A DNA stretch of 45,632 bases from a virus, in IMG/VR virus record IMGVR_UViG_3300009180_000072, positions 1 through 45,632 of that record; one strand, 5' to 3'. How positions within the stretch are numbered: the first letter of the stretch is position 1; the number at the start of each line of letters is the position of its first letter. Below the pieces are notes generated by a model. It did not search any database, was not told the origin of the DNA, and saw only the letters and a program-made list of their open reading frames with translations. Positions 15,120-24,900 of this stretch are shown here, piece after piece. Position numbers and translations under genes: made by a program.

Positions 15120-18100
15120 ATGGCAGATATTACCGTATTTGGAAATGAATCTTATTTTAATGAAAAGGTAACTTTTTTTAAAAATATTATTGCACCAAAT
15201 CTTCAAGATGGTAAATATCAATTAGCTTCAGAATGGGAATCTGAAAATGAAATTTTATCAGCTGGTACTTTAGGTATTGAATCTGATACTAATCGCTTTA
15301 AGTTTGGTGATGGAGTTACTCCTTGGAATAATCTAGGATACGCATCCGTCGAAGCTATTCAGGGTACAAGTGGGCAATTTTCTGGACAAGGTACTCAAGG
15401 TCTTCAAGGTCGCCAAGGTCTACAGGGACTTCAAGGTACTCCGGGCAATCAAGGATTCCAGGGTACTCAAGGTACTCAAGGATTTCAAGGTACTCAAGGT
15501 ACTCAAGGTACTCAAGGAAACCAAGGCAATCAGGGTACTCAGGGTACTCAAGGTGATCAAGGTGTCCAAGGTACTCAAGGTCGTCAAGGTGCTCAAGGAT
15601 TTACTGGTGGTTTTGGTTCTCAAGGTAATCAAGGCACTCAAGGTGACCAAGGTACTCAAGGTCGTCAAGGTGCTCAGGGCACTCAAGGTGTTCAAGGTGT
15701 TCAAGGACCATTAAGTGATTTCCAAGGTACTCAAGGTAATCAAGGTCTTCAAGGTCTTCAAGGTAATCAAGGACTTCAAGGTCGTCAAGGCACTCAAGGA
15801 AACCAAGGAACTCAAGGAAACCAAGGCAATCAAGGTCTTCAAGGTCTTCAAGGTCTTCAAGGTCTTCAAGGACCATTAAGTGATTTCCAAGGTACTCAAG
15901 GTAATCAAGGTCTTCAAGGTCTTCAAGGTCTTCAAGGTCGTCAAGGCACTCAAGGACTTCAAGGACTTCAAGGACCATTAAGTGATTTCCAAGGTACTCA
16001 AGGAAACCAAAGTACTCAAGGACTTCAAGGAAATCAAGGTGTTCAGGGATTTTTGAGTAATTTTCAGGGTACTCAGGGTGCTCAAGGTACTCAAGGTCGC
16101 CAAGGATTTCAAGGTACTCAAGGTCGCCAAGGACTTCAGGGACCATTAAGTAATTTCCAAGGTACTCAAGGTCGCCAAGGTACTCAAGGTGATCAAGGTG
16201 TCCAAGGTAATCAGGGAAACCAAGGTAATCAGGGTCGCCAGGGTACTCAAGCTGCTCAAGGGCGCGTGGGCGCCCAAGGTACTCAAGGACTTTCCAATCA
16301 AGGTATTCAAGGAAATCAAGGTCTTCAAGGTCAACAAAGTGCTCAAGGTACTCAAGGTCGCCAGGGTAATCAAGGAAACCAAGGTACTCAAGGTGACCAG
16401 GGCACCCAAGGTAATCAAGGAAACCAAGGTACTCAAGGTGACCAGGGTACTCAAGGTACTCAGGGACGCCAGGGGCGCCAAGGTACTCAAGGAAATCAAG
16501 GAAACCAAGGTACTCAAGGTGACCAGGGTACTCAAGGTAATCAAGGAAACCAAGGTCTTCAAGGAAATCAAGGAAATCAAGGAAATCAAGGTCTTCAAGG
16601 AAATCAAGGAAATCAAGGTACTCAAGGAAACCAAGGTCGCCAGGGTCTACAAGGAAATCAAGGTCGCCAGGGTCTACAAGGAAATCAAGGATTCCAAGGT
16701 ACTCAAGGAAATCAAGGTACTCAAGGTGATCAAGGTACTCAAGGTACTCAAGGATTAGGTAATCAAGGACTTCAGGGTGCAGCATCTTTTCAAGGGTCCC
16801 AGGGTACTCAAGGTGCTCAAGGAAACCAAGGTGCTCAAGGAAACCAAGGTACATTAAGTAATTTCCAAGGTACTCAAGGTACTCAAGGTCAACAAAGTGC
16901 TCAAGGTATTCAAGGTCCCCAAGGTCGTCAAGGTGTTCAAGGATTTTTAAGTAATTTCCAAGGAACTCAAGGTGCCCAAGGTACTCAAGGTACTCAGGGT
17001 GCTCAAGGGCGCCAGGGTACTCAAGGAAATCAAGGTACATTAAGTAATTTCCAAGGAACTCAAGGACTTCAAGGACCATTAAGTGATTTCCAAGGTACTC
17101 AGGGACTTCAAGGTAATCAAGGCCTTGGTGCTCAAGGTACTCAAGGAAATCAGGGTCGTCAAGGAACTCAAGGTAATCAAGGTACGCAAGGTAATCAAGG
17201 TACGCAAGGTAATCAAGGTCGCCAAGGACTTCAAGGACCATTAAGTAATTTCCAAGGTACTCAAGGTGCTCAAGGTACTCAAGGATTCCAAGGTACTCAA
17301 GGTGACCAGGGTACTCAAGGAAACCAAGGTGTTCAAGGATTTTTAAGTAATTTCCAAGGTACTCAAGGTAATCAAGGTACTCAAGGTAATCAAGGTACAC
17401 AAGGTACACAAGGTAATCAGGGATTTCAAGGCACTCAAGGACAACAAAGTGCTCAAGGCACTCAAGGCACTCAAGGAAACCAAGGTGTTCAAGGATTTTT
17501 AAGTAATTTCCAAGGAACTCAAGGTAATCAAGGTACACAAGGTACACAAGGTAATCAAGGACTTCAGGGTGCAGCATCTTTTCAAGGGACTCAGGGTACT
17601 CAAGGTACTCAGGGTAATCAAGGTGTTCAAGGTACTCAGGGTAATCAAGGTGTTCAAGGTACTCAAGGTCGCCAAGGTCTTCAGGCTAATCAAGGACTTC
17701 AGGGTGCAGCATCTTTTCAAGGTCCTCAAGGTACTCAAGGTACTCAAGGTACTCAAGGACGCCAAGGTACTCAAGGAAACCAAGGTCTTCAAGGAATTCC
17801 TGGTTCTGGAGTCATAGTATTAGAAGACAATAATACTACCAATGAAGTTGATTATCTAACATTCGTAAAACAAACAAGTGGAACAACAAATAATGAATAT
17901 GTTTCTTCTAAAAAATTAGTTTATAATCCATCATCCGGTAGTGTTGGTATTGGAACAAGTATTGTAACAAATACTTTAACAGTTGTAGGAACAACAACTT
18001 CCACGGAATATTTTGGTAGTGGTGTAAATCTAGTTGGAATTGTAACGCAATTAGTACCTGGTATTGGTATTGATATTACCTCAACACAAAATCCAGGAAA

Positions 18101-21100
18101 AGGTAGGGTAACTGTTGATGCATATCGTCCAATTGGAAAAACAATTTATGTTTCTCAAACTGGTAATGATGATAATACTGGATTAGCAGAAAATTATCCA
18201 AAAAGAACTATCAAATCAGCTGCCTCTGTTGCTTTGTTTGGAGACACAATTAAAGTATTTCCGGGAGTATATGTTGAAAATAATCCAATTGTTCTGGCAA
18301 AAACAGTATCAGTACAGGGAACAGAACTTCGTAACTGTGTAGTAACACCACAATATCCAGATCAGGATCTATTCTATGTAAACAATGGATGCCACATTAC
18401 TAATATAAGTTTCATTGGACCAAATATGACCAGTGGATCTGCTGTCGTTTCTTTACAACCACTATCTGGTGTGGCGACAGATAGATTCTTTGATGCAGCA
18501 AGAATGATTCGTTTGAATTTAGATTATATTGCAAAAGAATCTGTTGGATTCTTAACAAGTGGATTTAGTGGATTTGCAGGCAGTCACAGAGAGCAAGATG
18601 CTGCAAGACTAATTGATAAGAACTTAAATTATATTTCTGCAGAAGCAGTTGGATTCTTAACATCACCTGTTGGATATGGATTTACATTATCAAGCGGAGA
18701 TTATACAAACTGTAGGGAAGATGTTGTCAGCATTATGAATGCTGTTTCTTATGATCTTAAGGCAAACAGTAATCGCAAATCAATTGGTGCGGGATATTCA
18801 TATTTCAATAGTTCTGGTGGTCTAATTCATATTACTGGTATTGCAACTCAAAGAGCAACAATTGCTGCACTAAATTATGCTGCAGGAATTGCAACTCATG
18901 TGATTAATAATTATACTCCTCCAATTTCATATCAATCTGGAATTGGTAGTGTTTCCCAAATCAAAGATGCATCGGTAATTATTGTAAATGGTGGATGTGT
19001 TGGTGTCGGAACAACTATTCGCCAACTTGTCGGTATTGTGACCAATATGATTGGGGCAGCAAGTACATTAACTGCACCATCAGTTCGTTATGGTGTTGTA
19101 CTTGAAAGTGGAGATTGTTCAGATGATGTTAGATCGGTATGGAAGTGTATAATTCATGATATTACAAGAGGTGGAAACTCTAGATCGGTTGCGGCAGGTA
19201 AAGCTTATTATGATTCTAATTGGAATCTAATTCCACAAATTCTTCATAATCCTGGAGAAGTTCAACAAACAATCTCAACATTTAATTATTCATTCAATAT
19301 TGCCCGAGCCGTAATTAATAACTGCTCCTGGGGAGGTTATCCTGTTGGATTGGGAACCACTGTGGTAAATGCTGTGTATGATGCAAATACAGGTATTACA
19401 ACTATAACCGCAATAAACCACGGATTGACTAAAAATGATCCAGTAAAGATTGCTGGTCTTGGATTCACTTGCCCTTCTGGACCTGGAACATTATTATATC
19501 CAAGTGGAAATCTTGGGTATATTTTCCCAGTTAAATCTATAGTTGGAGTGAACACATTTGAAGTTGTAGTTGGACAATCAACCTTACCACATACTTATGT
19601 TTCGGGTGGAACAATTCAAAAATACACAAACTTCCAAAATCAATACACACAAATCAAAGATCTTGCAATGCAAGTTGATCCTAAAACCGGATTTAATGAT
19701 GTTATTGCTTCGTGTGCCGATGTTGCATCAGCATTAAAATCTTGTGTTGGCATTGTAACTTCAATTGTAGGATTTGGATCTACAGCATTTGCATATGTTG
19801 GATTTAATACCACATATCCCGGAAATAGGGGATCTGGATTTGATTCGATTAGAAAAATTCAAAATGCAATTTATGATGAAAAGAGTGGTAAAACAACAAT
19901 TACATCACAAGGATTCTCTTTGAAAAAGGGTGATATTATCGAAGTCCGTGATTTACTTTTCTCTTGTTCATCTGGTGGACCAACATCGACTCAATTATTC
20001 CCATCTGGAAGATATGGATATGAGTTTTATATTGAAAAAGTCTATCCAAATGGGACATTTGACATCTATACTGGAATTAGTACTATTCCACATACATATG
20101 TTTCTGGAGGATATATTATAAATCGTTCAGTAGGTGTTACCACTGCATCATATAATAATTTAACTGGAATTACCACAATCACTGCTCCAAATTTGAATGT
20201 GAGAGTTGGAGATTTTGTAACCATTCGTGATTTGGAGTTTTCTTGTTTAAGTGGTTCTGGAACAACTACAATCTATCCAACAGGAAATAATGGATATGAT
20301 TTTAGAGTATTAAGTGTTGTTGGCACTGGAAGTACATTTACTGTTAACGTTGGTACAGCACCAATGGCACATAAGTATGTTACTGGTGGCGTAGTTCTTC
20401 CTCCATATTCTAAGGGTGTTGGTCCTATTACTCAAGGTCCTTATATTAGAAACTGTACAAACTTTATTCCAGATAGTATTGGAATGAGAGTTGATGGATT
20501 TAACGCAGAACCTGGAGAGGCAGAAGATATTGGTGTAACTGGGACCATGAGTGTTGACTCTTATACACAATACAATCAAGGTGGAATTGGATGCTCAATT
20601 ACAAATGGTGCATATTCTCAGTTAGTTTCGATCTTTACAATTTGCGATGATATTGGCATCTTTACTAAGTCTGGTGGACAATGCGACATTACAAACTCCA
20701 ACTGTTCATTCGGAAACTATGGACTAGTATCTGATGGTGTTGGAGATTATGAGACAAAATCAATTTACCGTTATACTGGTGAAGTAGTTAATAGTGCTGA
20801 AATTGAAACTGATACTGTGACAATTTCTGGATTGGGCGGGCAACGTCCATATGATGGTCAGGCAATTTATTTTGGAGAATTATATTATCAAATAAATTCT
20901 CTTCAAGTTACTAATGGTGGAAGTGGATATAGTCAACTTAATCCACCAAATGTGACAATTGATTTTCCAGAAGGTCCTAGTGGAATTCGTGCAGAAGCAT
21001 CCGCAAATGTGGATGAAAATGGTATTATAACTTCCATTGATGTTATTAGTACTGGAAGTCAATATTCAACAGTTCCTAATGTAACAATTTCCAATGCTCC

Positions 21101-21539
21101 TGGAGGATCTGGAGTTGGTGGTGATGCAACAGCAGTATTATATCCTTTATATTATACGATTCAAACTGCAACACTTCCTGTTTCTGGCATCTCAACTGTT
21201 ATTCTGACACAGAATCTAAATAATAGTGTTGATCCTGGTACGACAGTTTATTTCTCAAGAATCAGCCTTCAGATTGCAACATCAATTTCACTTGAATGGG
21301 TAGGATCTGGTACAGATATTAATACTGCAAAACCCGCATTGGGTGGAGTTACTATTCAGGAAAATGAAACTGATAAACGTAATGGTGGACAAGTTGTTTA
21401 TACCAGTACAAATCAAGGCGGTAACTTCCAAATTGGTGATGGCGTTGTAATTAATCAATTAACTGGTACTATTTCTGGAAGGGCGTTCAGTCAAAGTCTG
21501 TTAAATACAGTAACACCCCTAATCATTGCATTGAGTTAA
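15120..21539 (+). CDS. giant collagen-like tail fibre/spike protein
   Basis: 2139 residues. The first 85 residues look like a virion-attachment domain (LQDGKYQLASEWESENEILS, TNRFKFGDGVTPWNNLGY, common in phage fibre N-termini). Residues about 89-896 are Gly-X-Gln triplets, a collagen-like rod of roughly 270 triplets, interrupted by PLSDFQ, FLSNFQ, TLSNFQ and AASFQ. A shaft module with GSVGIGTS follows, then a right-handed beta-helix/DUF1565-like region from about 1007 (KTIYVSQTGNDDNTG, GDTIKVFPGVY) and large repeats with KSxxGVVLESGDC-like elements to the C-terminus, including Gly-rich NGGSGY repeats. Predicted long host-contact fibre. Lacks its own promoter; it is co-transcribed with the hub operon. 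Confidence 0.78.
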   Translation: MADITVFGNESYFNEKVTFFKNIIAPNLQDGKYQLASEWESENEILSAGTLGIESDTNRFKFGDGVTPWNNLGYASVEAIQGTSGQFSGQGTQGLQGRQGLQGLQGTPGNQGFQGTQGTQGFQGTQGTQGTQGNQGNQGTQGTQGDQGVQGTQGRQGAQGFTGGFGSQGNQGTQGDQGTQGRQGAQGTQGVQGVQGPLSDFQGTQGNQGLQGLQGNQGLQGRQGTQGNQGTQGNQGNQGLQGLQGLQGLQGPLSDFQGTQGNQGLQGLQGLQGRQGTQGLQGLQGPLSDFQGTQGNQSTQGLQGNQGVQGFLSNFQGTQGAQGTQGRQGFQGTQGRQGLQGPLSNFQGTQGRQGTQGDQGVQGNQGNQGNQGRQGTQAAQGRVGAQGTQGLSNQGIQGNQGLQGQQSAQGTQGRQGNQGNQGTQGDQGTQGNQGNQGTQGDQGTQGTQGRQGRQGTQGNQGNQGTQGDQGTQGNQGNQGLQGNQGNQGNQGLQGNQGNQGTQGNQGRQGLQGNQGRQGLQGNQGFQGTQGNQGTQGDQGTQGTQGLGNQGLQGAASFQGSQGTQGAQGNQGAQGNQGTLSNFQGTQGTQGQQSAQGIQGPQGRQGVQGFLSNFQGTQGAQGTQGTQGAQGRQGTQGNQGTLSNFQGTQGLQGPLSDFQGTQGLQGNQGLGAQGTQGNQGRQGTQGNQGTQGNQGTQGNQGRQGLQGPLSNFQGTQGAQGTQGFQGTQGDQGTQGNQGVQGFLSNFQGTQGNQGTQGNQGTQGTQGNQGFQGTQGQQSAQGTQGTQGNQGVQGFLSNFQGTQGNQGTQGTQGNQGLQGAASFQGTQGTQGTQGNQGVQGTQGNQGVQGTQGRQGLQANQGLQGAASFQGPQGTQGTQGTQGRQGTQGNQGLQGIPGSGVIVLEDNNTTNEVDYLTFVKQTSGTTNNEYVSSKKLVYNPSSGSVGIGTSIVTNTLTVVGTTTSTEYFGSGVNLVGIVTQLVPGIGIDITSTQNPGKGRVTVDAYRPIGKTIYVSQTGNDDNTGLAENYPKRTIKSAASVALFGDTIKVFPGVYVENNPIVLAKTVSVQGTELRNCVVTPQYPDQDLFYVNNGCHITNISFIGPNMTSGSAVVSLQPLSGVATDRFFDAARMIRLNLDYIAKESVGFLTSGFSGFAGSHREQDAARLIDKNLNYISAEAVGFLTSPVGYGFTLSSGDYTNCREDVVSIMNAVSYDLKANSNRKSIGAGYSYFNSSGGLIHITGIATQRATIAALNYAAGIATHVINNYTPPISYQSGIGSVSQIKDASVIIVNGGCVGVGTTIRQLVGIVTNMIGAASTLTAPSVRYGVVLESGDCSDDVRSVWKCIIHDITRGGNSRSVAAGKAYYDSNWNLIPQILHNPGEVQQTISTFNYSFNIARAVINNCSWGGYPVGLGTTVVNAVYDANTGITTITAINHGLTKNDPVKIAGLGFTCPSGPGTLLYPSGNLGYIFPVKSIVGVNTFEVVVGQSTLPHTYVSGGTIQKYTNFQNQYTQIKDLAMQVDPKTGFNDVIASCADVASALKSCVGIVTSIVGFGSTAFAYVGFNTTYPGNRGSGFDSIRKIQNAIYDEKSGKTTITSQGFSLKKGDIIEVRDLLFSCSSGGPTSTQLFPSGRYGYEFYIEKVYPNGTFDIYTGISTIPHTYVSGGYIINRSVGVTTASYNNLTGITTITAPNLNVRVGDFVTIRDLEFSCLSGSGTTTIYPTGNNGYDFRVLSVVGTGSTFTVNVGTAPMAHKYVTGGVVLPPYSKGVGPITQGPYIRNCTNFIPDSIGMRVDGFNAEPGEAEDIGVTGTMSVDSYTQYNQGGIGCSITNGAYSQLVSIFTICDDIGIFTKSGGQCDITNSNCSFGNYGLVSDGVGDYETKSIYRYTGEVVNSAEIETDTVTISGLGGQRPYDGQAIYFGELYYQINSLQVTNGGSGYSQLNPPNVTIDFPEGPSGIRAEASANVDENGIITSIDVISTGSQYSTVPNVTISNAPGGSGVGGDATAVLYPLYYTIQTATLPVSGISTVILTQNLNNSVDPGTTVYFSRISLQIATSISLEWVGSGTDINTAKPALGGVTIQENETDKRNGGQVVYTSTNQGGNFQIGDGVVINQLTGTISGRAFSQSLLNTVTPLIIALS
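15385..17810 (+). repeat. collagen-like Gly-X-Gln repeat tract (first fibre)
   Basis: Tandem 9-base units of the form GGT/GGA-NNN-CAA/CAG code for Gly-X-Gln. X is mostly Thr, Asn, Leu, Val, Arg, Ala or Phe. Nearly every third codon is CAA or CAG, producing long spurious open frames on the other strand. Confidence 0.95.
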
Positions 21540-21543
21540 AAAA

Positions 21544-21903
21544 ATGGCAGCAATTGCACTTAATAAATTTAGAACAATACGAGTCGGAATTACAACAAAT
21601 AATGTTGGAATTTATACTTGCCCAATTGGAGTATCTTCAATTGTTATTCTTTCCAAAGTTGCTAATATTTCCGTAGGAGCATCTGCAAGTACATATTCAG
21701 TGACAGCATCACATTATAGGGGTACGGATAGTCCTACGGATTATGTTTTTGCAAATGCAGTTTCAATTCCTCCAAATGATGCTTATAATTTGGTTTCTGA
21801 TGGGAGACTGGCATTAGAAACTAATGATGCTATTAAAATTCAAGCAAATGCAAATGGAGTATTGAATCTTATTTTAAGTGTTCTTGAAACTGCTAAGCAG
21901 TAA
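21544..21903 (+). CDS. small conserved virion protein between fibre genes
   Basis: 119 residues, beta-rich, starting MAAIALNKFRTIRVGI. It contains the sequence types VGIYTCPIGVSSIVILSKVANIS, YVFANAVSIPPNDAYNL, RLALETNDAIKIQA and a final LILSVLETAK. Small proteins with this pattern (uptake-gauge-like beta sandwich: IVL..QVANVS, IPPNDA, L.LE.GD) lie next to fibre genes in T4-like cyanophages. The function is unknown; a decoration or fibre-attachment role is plausible. Four bases separate it from the upstream stop, indicating one operon. Confidence 0.55.
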   Translation: MAAIALNKFRTIRVGITTNNVGIYTCPIGVSSIVILSKVANISVGASASTYSVTASHYRGTDSPTDYVFANAVSIPPNDAYNLVSDGRLALETNDAIKIQANANGVLNLILSVLETAKQ

Positions 21904-21911
21904 TAAAATAA

Positions 21912-24900
21912 ATGACAAAATATAATTCTGGAAGAGTAAAAAGATTTGGACAAACTGGTATTACATCGGATCGTTACCAATATCTGGGATTAGAGCAAGC
22001 AGAACCAGATTTAGGAGATCCAATAGTTGGTGTATCATCTGTTGTTGCAAATCCTTTTCCAGTAGGAGATCAATACCTTTTAGGTGCAGTAGCGGGAGAA
22101 ATTGGAAAAAGATATTGGATAAAAACAAGTAGTCTTTCTGGAATTGGTTCTACTGGACCTTCTGGTACTCAGGGTGCTCAAGGTACTCAGGGTGCTCAAG
22201 GTACTCAGGGTGCTCAAGGTGTTCAAGGATTTTTAAGTAATTTCCAAGGTACTCAAGGTACTCAGGGTACTCAAGGTACTCAGGGTACTCAGGGTACTCA
22301 AGGTCGTCAAGGTTCTCAAGGTGCCCAAGGTACTCAAGGGACTCAGGGTAATCAAGGTAATCAGGGTAATCAGGGTAATCAGGGTATAAGTGGAGAATTT
22401 GTTGGTCAAGGTGCTCAAGGTACTCAAGGTCGTCAAGGAAATCAAGGTGTTCAAGGAAATCAGAGTACTCAAGGATCTCAAGGATCTCAGGGTACTCAAG
22501 GAAATCAAGGTACTCAAGGTACTCAGGGATTATCAAATCAAGGTACTCAGGGATCTATAGGATCTCAAGGATTTCAGGGTATTCAAGGAAATCAGGGTAC
22601 TCAAGGATTATCAAATCAAGGTATTCAAGGATCCATAGGATCACAAGGATTTCAGGGTATTAGTGGATCAGTTGGTTCTGTGGGGAGTCAAGGAACTGTG
22701 GGTGATCAAGGTACTCAAGGTACTCAAGGTCGTCAAGGTATTCAAGGCGTTTCTGGTTTATTTGTTGGACAAGGTGCTCAAGGAACTCAAGGTGCTCAAG
22801 GAACTCAAGGTGCTCAAGGACTTTCTGGTGAATTTGTTGGTCAAGGTGCTCAAGGAATTCAAAGTACGCAAGGTAATCAAGGTATTCAAGGTCTTCAAGG
22901 ATTTTTGAGTAATTTCCAAGGTACTCAAGGTAATCAAGGTAATCAAGGAATTCAAGGTATTCAAGGATTGCAAGGTGTTGGTTCACAAGGTGCTCAAGGA
23001 TCTGCTGGGTTCCAAGGAGCTCAAGGTATTCAAGGAAGAGCAAATCAAGGTACTCAAGGATCTATAGGATCGCAAGGTTATCAAGGTACTCAAGGATTGA
23101 CTGGACAGGCGGGTATTAAAGGAGATCAAGGTGCTCAAGGTATTCAAGGAACTGCAGGAAATCAAGGCGCTCAAGGTATTCAAGGGCCACAAGGTTTCCA
23201 AGGTACTCAAGGTCGCCAAGGTATTCAAGGTCTTAGTGGATTCTCGGGTGCTCAAGGTGCTGTAGGTGATCAAGGTACTCAAGGTCGTCAAGGTGCTCAA
23301 GGTAACCAAGGTCTTCAAGGAGTATCTGGACAAACTGGTTCTACAGGCGCTCAAGGTAGTGTAGGATCACAAGGTGCTCAAGGTCGTCAAGGTGCTCAAG
23401 GATTTACTGGCGGTTCTGGTGCTCAAGGTGGAGCAGGTGCTCAAGGTACTCAGAATACCCAAGGACTTCAAGGTGCTTCTGCTTCAGTCGCCACTAGTGG
23501 AAGTGGTGGAAGTCTTGCTTTAATGGATACTTCTGTATCTGGAACATTAACTGTAGGGGCAGGTGCGAGACTCACAACTGTTGGATCAGTAACTGGAATA
23601 AATGTAGATACTCAAGTTCCAGGCACGACTTCAATTGCAGTTTTTGACGGCACTGGTGCTAGAACTTTAACAAATATTAATAAAGTTTATTTAACATCAG
23701 TAACTAAGTTATTTTATTATATAAACCGAGGCGGTGGTGGATGGGGAGATACTCCTTTTGATGCAATAAATTTACAATATTCGATTAATGGTTCTAGTTG
23801 GACTACTATAGATTCTGTAGATTATTCGGTATTATCTAGTAATGTATGGACACAACGAGAAATTATACTTAGTAATTTTACAGGTTCTCAATATTATAAT
23901 GGCGTCTTTTTAAGATTTGCCCAATCCACATCTCCAAGTTCTGGAAATGATACTTGGGCAGTTACATCACTAATTTATCAATTGGGTGCTTCTGGCGGAT
24001 CTTCATCAAGTAGTGGATCAAACTCATTTGCAGTTTTTGATTTATCAACATCAAATACAGCAATATTGCCAACATATCCCAATAATTCTGGAACCAGATT
24101 AACGACTGTTGGATCAGTAACTGGAATGAATACAAGAACTGAAGTTCCAGGCACAACTCCAATTGCAGTTTTTGATGGTAATGGTATATATAGTAGTACA
24201 AGAACAGTTACCACCCCAAATAAAGTATATTTTGTTACTGTAGATAAAATTTATTTCTATGTGAATAAAGGTGGTGGTGGATGGGGAGATATAGCATACG
24301 ATCCTTTATACTTGGAATATTCTATTAATGGGACTAGTGGTTGGACTACTTTATGGACGATTGATGATGGAGATATTCAAGATAGTAATGTATGGACATT
24401 ATTGAGTATTACAGTTCCAGCTGCGGCAAAGTATTATAATGGTGTATTTTTAAGATTTAATAATGGTTCTTATGGTACTGCAACTGTTTATCGTACTTGG
24501 GCTGTTACTTCCATAGTAGCATCTTTTTCTATTCCAGGATCATCTGGAGGAGCATCATCCGGAGGATCTACTTCTCTTGCACTATTAGATTTATCATCTT
24601 CAAATAATTTTGATTTACCAACACCTCAACCAGGAACCAGATTAACGACTGTTGGATCAGTATCTGGAATGAATTCAAGAACTGAAGTTCCATCCACGAC
24701 TCCAATTATAGTTTTTGATGGTAATGGTTACAATAATTCAACAAGAACAGTCACTACTAAGAATAAGGTTTTTCTAACATCAGTAAGTAAAGTTTATTTC
24801 TATGTGAATAAAGGTGGTGGTGGATGGGGAGATATAGCATACGATCCTTTATATTTACAATATTCTATTGACGGTTCTAGTTGGACTACTTTATGGACGA

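Noticed and set aside
15601-17577. 658-residue open frame on the minus strand
   Set aside because: It is the complement of the Gly-X-Gln repeat DNA. The 9-base periodic composition removes stops, giving a Leu/Glu/Tyr repeat with no start signal or homology. Similar shadows occur opposite the second collagen tract.
15385-17810. CRISPR-like array of short repeats
   Set aside because: Repeats are contiguous 9-base codon triplets in one reading frame without unique spacers.
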